Origin: Acidipila sp. EB88
GTDB lineage: Bacteria; Acidobacteriota; Terriglobia; Terriglobales; Acidobacteriaceae
Length of the DNA: 64,000 nt
NCBI RefSeq assembly: GCF_003858395.1
Contig: NZ_QWEV01000005.1
Location: forward strand, 2,604,001 to 2,668,000
Reading direction: 5' to 3'
The notes under the pieces were generated by a model. It made no database searches, was not told the DNA's origin, and was given only the letters and a program-made list of their open reading frames with translations. Positions 56,080-63,257 of the stretch are shown piece by piece (the stretch's first letter is position 1; each line of letters begins with the position of its first letter). The position numbers and the translations under genes are program-made.

Positions 56080-56241
56080 AGCAGATCGGGCCGGGTCGTC
56101 CAGCCGCACCAAATGGCGAAAGACAAACCCACGCACGAACAAACCGCGCACCACCCACTTCCAAAGCAACAGCGACCTGGCCCGGTCGAAGGAAGCGGCG
56201 CAAGACCCCGAACACGACCACACAGACCAAGAGGGTGCAGC

Positions 56242-56754
56242 ATGGCGACACAGGTACTATCGGAGATCTTCAGCATGGCACGGGAAGTTGCGAGCCCCGA
56301 GCCTGGTGACAACCGGCATGGTTCGCGCCTGATGGCGGAGCAGCGGGTGCGCCGCGGACCGACCCCTGAAATCTTTTTCACCAAGCGGATGGATAATTCG
56401 CGGCTGGTCAAGGCGCAGTGCCCGGAGCGCAAGCGCGAGATGCGCTCGTTTGCGAGCGCGATGGTGATGCTGTTTGCGCTGGTGATGTTTTACGGCTGGC
56501 AGCACTACTCGTCGATTCAGGCGGGGTACCACGTGGAGACGCAGAAACAGCAACTGGCACAGTTGCAGGAGCAGAACCGCCAGCTGCGTTTGAGCGAGGC
56601 GCAGTTGAGCGACCCGGCGCGGATCGATCGCATGGCCCGGCAGATGGGCCTGCAGCAGCCGGCGCCCGGCCAGGTGGTGCGTCCGGATGGATTGTTGACC
56701 GGTGCGGATGGGGCAACGATGGCGATGGCGCGGGAGTTGCCGCTGGGGCGGTAA
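56242..56754 (+). CDS. ftsL: Cell division protein FtsL-like
   Basis: 170 aa from ATG 56242 (AGAGGGTGCAGC upstream). About 70 cytosolic residues precede a single membrane helix (FASAMVMLFALVMFYGW). A periplasmic coiled coil follows, rich in Gln and Leu (TQKQQLAQLQEQNRQLRLSE). Then comes the DPARIDRMARQMGLQQPAPG block typical of FtsL/DivIC proteins. It would bridge FtsB/FtsQ and the septal synthase FtsI. Position in the dcw cluster supports the call, although ftsI is separated from it by about 2.2 kb. Confidence 0.82.
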   Translation: MATQVLSEIFSMAREVASPEPGDNRHGSRLMAEQRVRRGPTPEIFFTKRMDNSRLVKAQCPERKREMRSFASAMVMLFALVMFYGWQHYSSIQAGYHVETQKQQLAQLQEQNRQLRLSEAQLSDPARIDRMARQMGLQQPAPGQVVRPDGLLTGADGATMAMARELPLGR

Positions 56755-56942
56755 GCGGGCGAAGGCTGGGCGGAGTTTGGTGGTGTTCCATGTCTCCAAA
56801 GCGAGCGTGGACGCCCTAGCGATAGGCAGCAGCGGGGCAGGTGTTGCGGCCGGCTGGGACGTTTACGAGCGACGATGGCAAAGCCGCCGAAGTTGGGGCG
56901 GGGCGATAGGTTAGGTTAAAGACTGGGTCGTGGGTGTTGGAT

Positions 56943-56970
56943 CCCCCGTCTCAGAGGCGAGACACGGGAG
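56943..56970 (+). repeat. Short hairpin repeat, copy 3
   Basis: CCCCCGTCTC and GAGACACGGGAG form an imperfect stem over an AGAGGC loop. It resembles the hairpins at 10506 and 16881 and lies just outside the left direct repeat of the inserted gene. The remainder of 56755-57050 shows no gene. Confidence 0.45.
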
Positions 56971-56984
56971 CACACGACTTGGTC

Positions 56985-57006
56985 GCGAGAAGAGTGTTTC
57001 TCAGGA
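56985..57006 (+). repeat. Left imperfect direct repeat flanking the insert
   Basis: GCGAGAAGAG, TG, TTTCT, C, AGGA: 19 of 22 bases match the copy at 58229. It lies 45 bases before the start of the inserted gene. Confidence 0.6.
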
Positions 57007-57050
57007 CTAATGGGCCGTTGAAATCATAAGTACGTCTTGCGAATGTCGAC

Positions 57051-58178
57051 ATGGATCACACTACAGAGTTCCAGAACGAAGACCCTGAGCAGAGGAAGAT
57101 CAACATAGGCGGGATTGGATTTCCGGGTGAGCCTTATTCCCTAGTGTTGACCAATATTTTCAAAGAGCCAAGCGCTCACCTAAATGCCGTTCCTCCATGG
57201 GGTCTCCCCGGGCTCTATGAAGTGACCCTTGTGCTGGGAAAGCCGGGAGTACGCACCTTCCCAGAGAACGAAGTGAAGTTTGCGGATTTTATGGAAGGGA
57301 GTTCTCATCTCGCGATCCTCTCCCCTGCATTTCCTGCTCCTGCTGATGCCATGAGAATTGTCATAGCCGTAGAAGGCGAGACTGACTCGTTTGTTTTTGA
57401 AGGATCACCTGATAAGGGGGGCTTCCTCGCCAAACTGCACAGCAAACCGTTCCAAGCTCAAGATCGCAACGATGCGGAAACGCGAGCAACCAAGGCTGCG
57501 CAGAGCGTGCTGAGCGAGTATTCAGCAAATCTCGATATCCCTCTCCGGATCAATCTCATAGAAGTCACAGAAGTAGCGACATCAAATAAGAGCCTCGCTT
57601 TGATGACCCCGTTCCAAAGTGGTGGCACTTCGGCGCCGATTGAAGCTTACGATCCCGAGTTTGCAAATGTAGCTGCGCTATATCGCGAGGCACTTAACTC
57701 TAATACGCCCGCTTACCGCTTTTTGTGCCTTTACAAGATATTGGAGGCGAGCCGGAAACGGCGCGAGCGCCTTATTCGGAATCTAAAGAGGGAACATCGC
57801 CCTGTTCGAATAGGCGAAGTAATTCCTACAACTCATGCTGAACAGATTGCATGGCTTAAAGCAATTTTTGTCGGGCCACGCAAGTGGGAGGAAATCACGC
57901 TTGACCAGATATTTCCCTTGGAAGTACGAGGGAAGAAATTGACAGCGGTGTTTGACGGTCCACTCCGGCGGGTAAGGGACAAAATTGCTCACGGGATTTT
58001 GGATACAGGCAGCTACTTGCATTTCGATGATTTGACATCTACTCGTGAAATCACCAGATGGTTGCCGTTCTTGCGTTGCGCTGTAAGAAGAACATTGAAA
58101 AATGATTTTCAAAATCACTACCTTCAGTTTCTTCGTGAAGACGGCACTGTCGCTTACGATTATCTTTCCAAAAAGTAG
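57051..58178 (+). CDS. Lower-GC gene with HEPN-like R-x4-H motif, inside the dcw cluster
   Basis: 375 aa, no signal peptide or membrane helix. The N-terminal 200 residues are beta-rich with no known domain. The C-terminal half is helical: FANVAALYREALNSNTPAYR, FLCLYKILEASRKRRERL, then RVRDKIAHGILDTG, where R309 and H314 form R-x4-H as in HEPN-type domains (ApeA-like HEPNs have similar R-x-x-I-A-H-G). It resembles proteins labelled MauJ in databases, a name that says little about function. Codon use and base content look poorer in GC than the flanking genes. It interrupts ftsL-ftsI, has a weak ribosome site, and is flanked by direct repeats, so acquisition by transfer is likely. Confidence 0.75.
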   Translation: MDHTTEFQNEDPEQRKINIGGIGFPGEPYSLVLTNIFKEPSAHLNAVPPWGLPGLYEVTLVLGKPGVRTFPENEVKFADFMEGSSHLAILSPAFPAPADAMRIVIAVEGETDSFVFEGSPDKGGFLAKLHSKPFQAQDRNDAETRATKAAQSVLSEYSANLDIPLRINLIEVTEVATSNKSLALMTPFQSGGTSAPIEAYDPEFANVAALYREALNSNTPAYRFLCLYKILEASRKRRERLIRNLKREHRPVRIGEVIPTTHAEQIAWLKAIFVGPRKWEEITLDQIFPLEVRGKKLTAVFDGPLRRVRDKIAHGILDTGSYLHFDDLTSTREITRWLPFLRCAVRRTLKNDFQNHYLQFLREDGTVAYDYLSKK

Positions 58179-58228
58179 GCCGTGATTAAGTACCGGTATG
58201 CTGGAGGATCGTTTGCAATCCTCGACTG

Positions 58229-58250
58229 GCGAGAAGAGCATTTCTGAGGA
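58229..58250 (+). repeat. Right imperfect direct repeat flanking the insert
   Basis: GCGAGAAGAG, CA, TTTCT, G, AGGA, the same orientation as the copy at 56985. It lies 50 bases after the stop codon of the inserted gene. Confidence 0.6.
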
Positions 58251-58465
58251 TCTTTAGGCGGCATGCGCCTCTACCATCCGGTCAGGATGCTGCGGGGATG
58301 TTGACGATTCCTCAACGGAATGCAAGGAATTCATTGCTAGTGCAATGATGTGGGCCTAACGCCAGTAAATCTAGAAGTCTTACCTCAGTGGAATGTAACC
58401 CTGGAGCTGCTACGGCCGCCAAGTGCCAAACACTCCTGCAGTGTGCCGCGGCTCAGCCCTGACAT

Positions 58466-58590
58466 CTGCAAAACGATCAAAAAAACTGATCGTTTGCAGT
58501 TTGCGCAAAATGCGTGTTTTTGGACGCGTTTTGTGCGCGTTTGCAAAAACACCGATGCATATTTATGCAGTGTTTTTGAGGATGGTGCAT
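58466..58590. repeat. AT-rich island of three consecutive inverted repeats
   Basis: Hairpin 1 (58466-58499) pairs CTGCAAAACGATCA with TGATCGTTTGCAG, one base bulged. Hairpin 2 (58503-58539) pairs GCGCAAAATGCGT with ACGCGTTTTGTGCGC. Hairpin 3 (58542-58579) pairs AAAAACAC and GCATA with TATGC and GTGTTTTT. It lies in an 835-base gap (58179-59013) with no firm gene, between the inserted gene and ftsI. Confidence 0.75.
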
Positions 58591-58846
58591 AAACGGCGGA
58601 CCGCTACGGTACTTCGGTGACCCTTTCTTCGGGTTTTGGCGGGTTTTGTCGAAAAGGTATTTTGGCGTAGTGGCGGCGCGGCGCGGGTAAGATGGCGGCC
58701 GTGGTTCCTCCTGTGCAGGATCGGCGCGGGACGGCACGGGCAGGCCGGGGGCGGGCAGTATGCTTTGGTTGAAGCTTTGTTGCATGCGCGAGGCTGACGA
58801 CCATACGCATGGGAATGAGGCGGCCGGAAGCTGTGAGCCAGCCAAG

Positions 58847-58906
58847 CGAATCATGCGAATCAAGCCAATCATTCGAACCAAGCGAATCATGCCCATCATG
58901 CGAAAT
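58847..58906 (+). repeat. Nine-base tandem repeat, about 6 degenerate copies
   Basis: The units CGAATCATG, CGAATCAAG, CCAATCATT, CGAACCAAG, CGAATCATG and CCCATCATG follow without spacing and end in CGAAATCC. It lies about 110 bases upstream of ftsI. Because the unit is a multiple of three, any frame through it stays open and reads as a tripeptide repeat. Confidence 0.8.
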
Positions 58907-59013
58907 CCTGTTGCTGCGTCGCTGTTGTTCTGCGTGCCTTGCTGCTGCGGCCTCGGCGTTGCTGCCGGCACGGTGCGGTGCCTGAGCTCCTGCTGCCTTG
59001 CTGCGTGGGCGCG

Positions 59014-61380
59014 ATGAAGCCGTTCTCGTTTGCGCACCTGCCGGGGTCGAAGCACCGGACCAAGATCGCGACGCCGATGCAGCGCGTGCGCGTGTTTGCG
59101 ATTGCGGCGCTGTTTCTGAGCTGGGCGCTGCTGATCGGGCTGCGCCTGGTGTGGCTGCAGGTGGTGAAGAACCCGGAGTGGGTGGCGCGCGCGGCGCAGC
59201 AGCAGCAGAGGACGTTCCAGGTGGCGCCGCGGCGGGGGGTGCTGTACGACCGCAACCTCCATGAGCTGGCGATGACGGTGTCGGTGGACTCGATCTACGC
59301 GGTGCCGGGGGAGATCCCGGCGGACCGGAGGCCGGCACTGGCGGAGGCGCTTTCGGGCGTGCTGCATACCGATCCGCAGGACCGGTTTACGGAGACGGCG
59401 GAGATCCTGAAGCGCATCAACAGCTCGCGGTATTTCACGTGGATTGCGCGCAAGCAGGATCCGCGGGTGGTGGAGGCGGTGCGCGCGCTGAAGCTGAAGG
59501 GCGTGTACTTCCAGAAAGAGTTCAAGCGGTTTTACCCGGAGAACGATATCGCCGCGCAGGTGCTGGGGTATGTGGGCGTGGACGAGAACGGGCTGGGCGG
59601 GGTGGAGCAGCGCTTCGACAAGGACCTGCACGGGCAGCCGGGGCATGAGCTGACGGCGCTCGATGCCAGGCGGCATGTGCTGGACTCGGTGGAGCGCGAC
59701 CCGGCGCCGGGGCAGAACCTGGTGCTGACGCTGGACGCGAATATCCAGTTTATGGCGGAGCAGGCGCTGGACCACGCGATGGAGCGGGTGAAGCCGCTGA
59801 ACGGCACGGTGGTGGTGCAGGATCCGCACACGGGGCAGATCCTGGCTCTGGCGATCCGGCCGACGTTTAACCCGAACGATGTGAAACATACCTCGCCGCA
59901 ACTGCTGCGGGACCACGCGGTGAGCGACGTGTATGAGCCGGGCTCGACGTTCAAGCTGGTAACGTACTCGGCGGCGCTGGACCAGCACGTGACGACGCCG
60001 GACCAGAAGATCGACTGCCAGGGCGGCAAGATCGTGGTGGCGGGGCGCACGGTGCATGACGACCAGTACAACGGCGTGCTGACCACGAGCCAGGCGCTGT
60101 GGGAGTCGAGCGACGTGGCGGCGATCAAGCTGGCCGAGCGCATGGGCAAGGACACGTTCTACTCGTACATTCACGCGTACGGGTTCGGGCAGCGGACGGG
60201 CCTGGAGCTGCCGGGCGAGACACGCGGGCTGCTGAAGCCACCGCAGCGGTGGCAGCCGACCACGATTGGTTCCGTGCCGATGGGACACGAGGTGGCGGTG
60301 ACGCCGATCCAGCTGGTGACGATGGCCTCGACGATTGCGAATGGTGGGACGTACCTTGCTCCGCACATCGTGTTGCAGGCAACCGACAAGGTGCGAGGAA
60401 ACCCCGGGCTGCAGCCGGCGGTGTTTCACCCGGGAACCGAACTACCAAACCCGCTGCCAGCGGAGGCACATCGCGTGATCACGACGGTGACCTCGGCGCA
60501 GATGCGCAAGATGATGGAAGGCGTGGTGCTGTACGGCACGGGCAAGGGCATGGCGAACCTGAACGGCTACAGCGCCGCCGGCAAGACGGGAACCGCGCAG
60601 AAGATCGATGTGCGCACGCATACGTACTCCAGGACTGCGTACGTGGCTTCGTTTGTGGGCTTTGCCCCGGTGAACGACCCGGCGGTGACAATCGCGGTGA
60701 TTATCGACTCGCCGACGGTGGGCGGCCACTTTGGACGGCTGGTGAGCGCGCCGGTGTTCCAGGAGCTGGCACAAGAAGTGCTCGAGTACCTGGGCGTGCC
60801 CCACGATGAATCGCTGAAGACCGCGCCGGAGATGGCGAAAGAGAAAGCCAACAGCAGGCCGAGTGCGCCCGAGGACTTGTCGGGTCCCGTGGGTGACCTG
60901 AATGCGCTGTTTGGCGATATCAACGACCTGCCAGCGGATGACCCGCTGCGGAAGCCCGCGGTGCTGCTCTCGAGCGCACCGGCAGAAGACAGCGCGGCGG
61001 CTGCTGCCGCGGCTGGAACGCCGGCGGATCTGCGTGCCGGTGCGCCGGCCCCCACGCAGGATCGCGCAGAAGGCACGGCACGCCAGGGCCGCACTCCCGA
61101 AGCTCCGGCTCCGGTGCCCCCGGTGGATGACTCCGCGGCCTTTGCTGCTGCGGAGGAGCCAAAGCCCGATGCGCATGGCACCGTGCGTGTAGCCGGGGGC
61201 CACACCGTGGCCGTGCCCGACCTCGTGGGCTCCACCGTGCGCGGCGCCACGGAGAAGGCTGGAGCGATCGGACTTGGTGTGCAGGTGATCGGGAGCGGGC
61301 TGGCACGGGCGCAGGCGCCTGCGCCGGGGACCAAGGTACCCGACGGGACCGAGATCGTGGTGCGCTTTACGCGTCAGTGA
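59014..61380 (+). CDS. ftsI: Septal peptidoglycan transpeptidase FtsI (class B PBP) with PASTA domain
   Basis: 788 aa from ATG 59014. A basic cytosolic tail precedes a single membrane anchor (VFAIAALFLSWALLIGLRL), then the dimerisation domain (RRGVLYDRNLHELAMTVS) and the transpeptidase domain. The active site is S311 in EPGSTFKLV and the KTG triad K524 in AGKTGTAQK. The SxN motif reads S-S-D (365-367), with Asp for Asn. An Ala/Pro-rich linker of about 130 residues leads to one C-terminal PASTA domain (VAVPDLVGSTVRGATEKAG). The ribosome site is weak. It follows the insert and precedes murE. Confidence 0.93.
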   Translation: MKPFSFAHLPGSKHRTKIATPMQRVRVFAIAALFLSWALLIGLRLVWLQVVKNPEWVARAAQQQQRTFQVAPRRGVLYDRNLHELAMTVSVDSIYAVPGEIPADRRPALAEALSGVLHTDPQDRFTETAEILKRINSSRYFTWIARKQDPRVVEAVRALKLKGVYFQKEFKRFYPENDIAAQVLGYVGVDENGLGGVEQRFDKDLHGQPGHELTALDARRHVLDSVERDPAPGQNLVLTLDANIQFMAEQALDHAMERVKPLNGTVVVQDPHTGQILALAIRPTFNPNDVKHTSPQLLRDHAVSDVYEPGSTFKLVTYSAALDQHVTTPDQKIDCQGGKIVVAGRTVHDDQYNGVLTTSQALWESSDVAAIKLAERMGKDTFYSYIHAYGFGQRTGLELPGETRGLLKPPQRWQPTTIGSVPMGHEVAVTPIQLVTMASTIANGGTYLAPHIVLQATDKVRGNPGLQPAVFHPGTELPNPLPAEAHRVITTVTSAQMRKMMEGVVLYGTGKGMANLNGYSAAGKTGTAQKIDVRTHTYSRTAYVASFVGFAPVNDPAVTIAVIIDSPTVGGHFGRLVSAPVFQELAQEVLEYLGVPHDESLKTAPEMAKEKANSRPSAPEDLSGPVGDLNALFGDINDLPADDPLRKPAVLLSSAPAEDSAAAAAAAGTPADLRAGAPAPTQDRAEGTARQGRTPEAPAPVPPVDDSAAFAAAEEPKPDAHGTVRVAGGHTVAVPDLVGSTVRGATEKAGAIGLGVQVIGSGLARAQAPAPGTKVPDGTEIVVRFTRQ

Positions 61381-61435
61381 GCACTGCGGACAAACGCTCC
61401 GGAGCCGCGGCTGGCGGTGCGCGGAGGAGCAGCAG

Positions 61436-61475
61436 TGGCACACCTCGCGTACTTGATGAAGTATGACGTGTGCCA
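61436..61475 (+). terminator. Hairpin between ftsI and murE
   Basis: Outer arms TGGCACAC and GTGTGCCA and inner arms TACTT and AAGTA form a two-part stem, followed by TTCTT. It lies 56 bases after the ftsI stop. The 350-base ftsI-murE gap otherwise contains a solo arm of the dispersed element and no gene. It could reduce read-through into murE. Confidence 0.6.
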
Positions 61476-61617
61476 TTCTTGCGGTTGATTGTGCTGCGTG
61501 ACTGCCGCGAAACGATGGGAAGTTTGAATGGCTCGATCAGCAGTTTCTCGCGAGGCCAGCAGCAGCATCCGCCCCAGCCGTATCTCCCGACCCCGTTCCA
61601 AAGCAGCCCACACATCG

Positions 61618-61652
61618 ACCCGCCACGAAGTGGCCGCCAGCCGCGCAGGCGG
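61618..61652 (+). repeat. Solo right arm of the dispersed structured element
   Basis: ACCCGCCACGAAGTGGCC then GCCAGCCGCGCAGGCGG is identical in its arm to copy 1. It lies 78 bases before the murE start. Unlike the other copies it is not close to an upstream stop codon. Confidence 0.75.
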
Positions 61653-61730
61653 TTTCGCCCTCGCACGAGCCCGCACTTCGCATGCAGGCGCGCGAAGGTG
61701 GGACGGCAGCGGATAGCATCAGAGGCACAT

Positions 61731-63257
61731 ATGCGTTTGGAACAGGTGCTGCACGAAGTAAACGTTCTGAGCCGCTCGGGCCCTGCGACGGCCGAGATTC
61801 GCTCGGTGGAGTTCGACTCGCGGGCTGTGGGCAAAGGCTCGCTGTTCATGGCGATGCGCGGCGGCACGGTGGATGGCTCACAGTTTGTGGATGCGGCGGT
61901 AGCTGCCGGGGCCGCGGCAGTGGCGACGGATGCCGCGGAGAAGTTTGCCTCGCTGGTGGAGCGGCATCCCCGGCTGCCACTGTTGCTGGTGCCGCACGGG
62001 CGCGAGGCGCTGGCACGGCTGGCGTCCAATCTCTACAACCACCCCGAGGAGCTGCTGGGCTTATCGGGCGTGACCGGCACAAACGGAAAGACCACGACAG
62101 CGTTTCTGCTCGACGCCATGTTGCGCGAGGCCGGTCGCAAGACGGTGCTGGTGGGCACGATTGAGTACCACGTGGCAGGCGATGTGCGCGCTTCTCCACA
62201 TACGACGCCGGAAAGCCGCGACCTCCTGCAGCTATTCGCCGAAGGCACGCAGCTGGGTGCGACCGAGGCGGTGATGGAGGTGAGCTCGCACGCGCTGGAG
62301 CAGGGCAGGGTGCATGGCTTGCCGTTTGATGTGGCCATCTTCACCAACCTCACCCAGGACCACCTGGACTATCACCAGACCATGCAGCAGTACTTCAAGG
62401 CGAAGCAGCGGCTGTTCGATGGCCGCCTGGGCGCGCCGCCGCGGATCGCGGTGATCAACGTGGAAGACGATCATGGACTGGAGCTGGCGTTGCGCTCACG
62501 CGAAGCCGGGGCGGAGCTGTTCTCGTACGGGCTCGGGGTTGGCGAGTTCCGCGCGAGCAGCATCCAGCTACGACCCGAAGGCATGCAGTTTGCGCTGGAG
62601 ACGCCGTGGGGCTCGGCCGAGATTCATTCGGAGCTGACAGGCCGTGTCAACGTGCAGAACATGCTTGCCGCGGCTGCCGCGGCACTGGGGCGCGGCTTGT
62701 CGTTGCAGCAGGTGGTGGATGGCGCGACTGCGCTCAGGCATGTGCCGGGACGGTTCCAGACGGTGCAGAGTGGGCAGCCGTTCACGGTGGTGGTGGACTA
62801 CGCGCACACCGACGACGCGCTGCGCAACCTGATCGCGGTGGCGCGCGAGTTTGCGGATGCGCAACCGAAGCCGGGTCGCGTGCTCACGCTGTTTGGCTGT
62901 GGTGGTGACCGGGATCGAGCGAAGCGGCCGCGCATGGGCAAGGCCGCGGGCGCCGGGAGCGACCTGTGCATGCTGACCAGCGACAACCCGCGCTCCGAGC
63001 AGCCCGAGGCCATCCTGGACGATGTGCTGCCCGGTTTGCGTGAAAGCGGGGTGCGCTTCCTGGTGGAAGTGGACAGGGCCACTGCGATTCGGCGGCTGCT
63101 GCGCGAGGCGCAGGCTGGGGACATCGTGCTGATCGCGGGCAAGGGTCATGAGAAGACGCAGCAGGTTGGCGCCGAGCTGCTGCCGTTTGATGATGCCAGC
63201 GTGGCGGCCGAGGCATTGGCCGCGCTGGGCTATTTGGGCCACGGAGAGGCGCGATGA
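61731..63257 (+). CDS. murE: UDP-MurNAc-tripeptide ligase MurE (meso-DAP type)
   Basis: Adds the third residue of the peptidoglycan stem. 508 aa; the ATG at 61731 follows AGAGGCAC. The uridine-binding start is IRSVEFDSRAVGKGSLF. The ATP loop is GVTGTNGKTTTAFLLD, with MEVSSHALEQGRV, FTNLTQDHLDYHQTM and DYAHTDDALRN. TSDNPRSEQP contains the D-N-P-R motif that selects meso-diaminopimelate. GKGHEKTQQVG closes the protein. Its stop overlaps the murF start as ATGA. Confidence 0.97.
   Translation: MRLEQVLHEVNVLSRSGPATAEIRSVEFDSRAVGKGSLFMAMRGGTVDGSQFVDAAVAAGAAAVATDAAEKFASLVERHPRLPLLLVPHGREALARLASNLYNHPEELLGLSGVTGTNGKTTTAFLLDAMLREAGRKTVLVGTIEYHVAGDVRASPHTTPESRDLLQLFAEGTQLGATEAVMEVSSHALEQGRVHGLPFDVAIFTNLTQDHLDYHQTMQQYFKAKQRLFDGRLGAPPRIAVINVEDDHGLELALRSREAGAELFSYGLGVGEFRASSIQLRPEGMQFALETPWGSAEIHSELTGRVNVQNMLAAAAAALGRGLSLQQVVDGATALRHVPGRFQTVQSGQPFTVVVDYAHTDDALRNLIAVAREFADAQPKPGRVLTLFGCGGDRDRAKRPRMGKAAGAGSDLCMLTSDNPRSEQPEAILDDVLPGLRESGVRFLVEVDRATAIRRLLREAQAGDIVLIAGKGHEKTQQVGAELLPFDDASVAAEALAALGYLGHGEAR

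Noticed and set aside
56113..56241. Longer start for ftsL adding 43 Arg/Pro/His-rich residues
   Set aside because: The ATG at 56242 has a better ribosome site and the extra segment is low complexity, although a longer cytosolic tail cannot be excluded.
58760..59017. Frame of 85 aa ending in an ATGA overlap with ftsI
   Set aside because: The overlap is suggestive, but the protein is a product of the 9-base repeat plus Cys/Leu-rich low-complexity sequence with no domain and no ribosome site.
58477..60429. 650-aa Arg/His/Gln-rich open frame antisense to ftsI
   Set aside because: This composition is typical of the antisense frame of GC-rich coding sequence; ftsI covers it.
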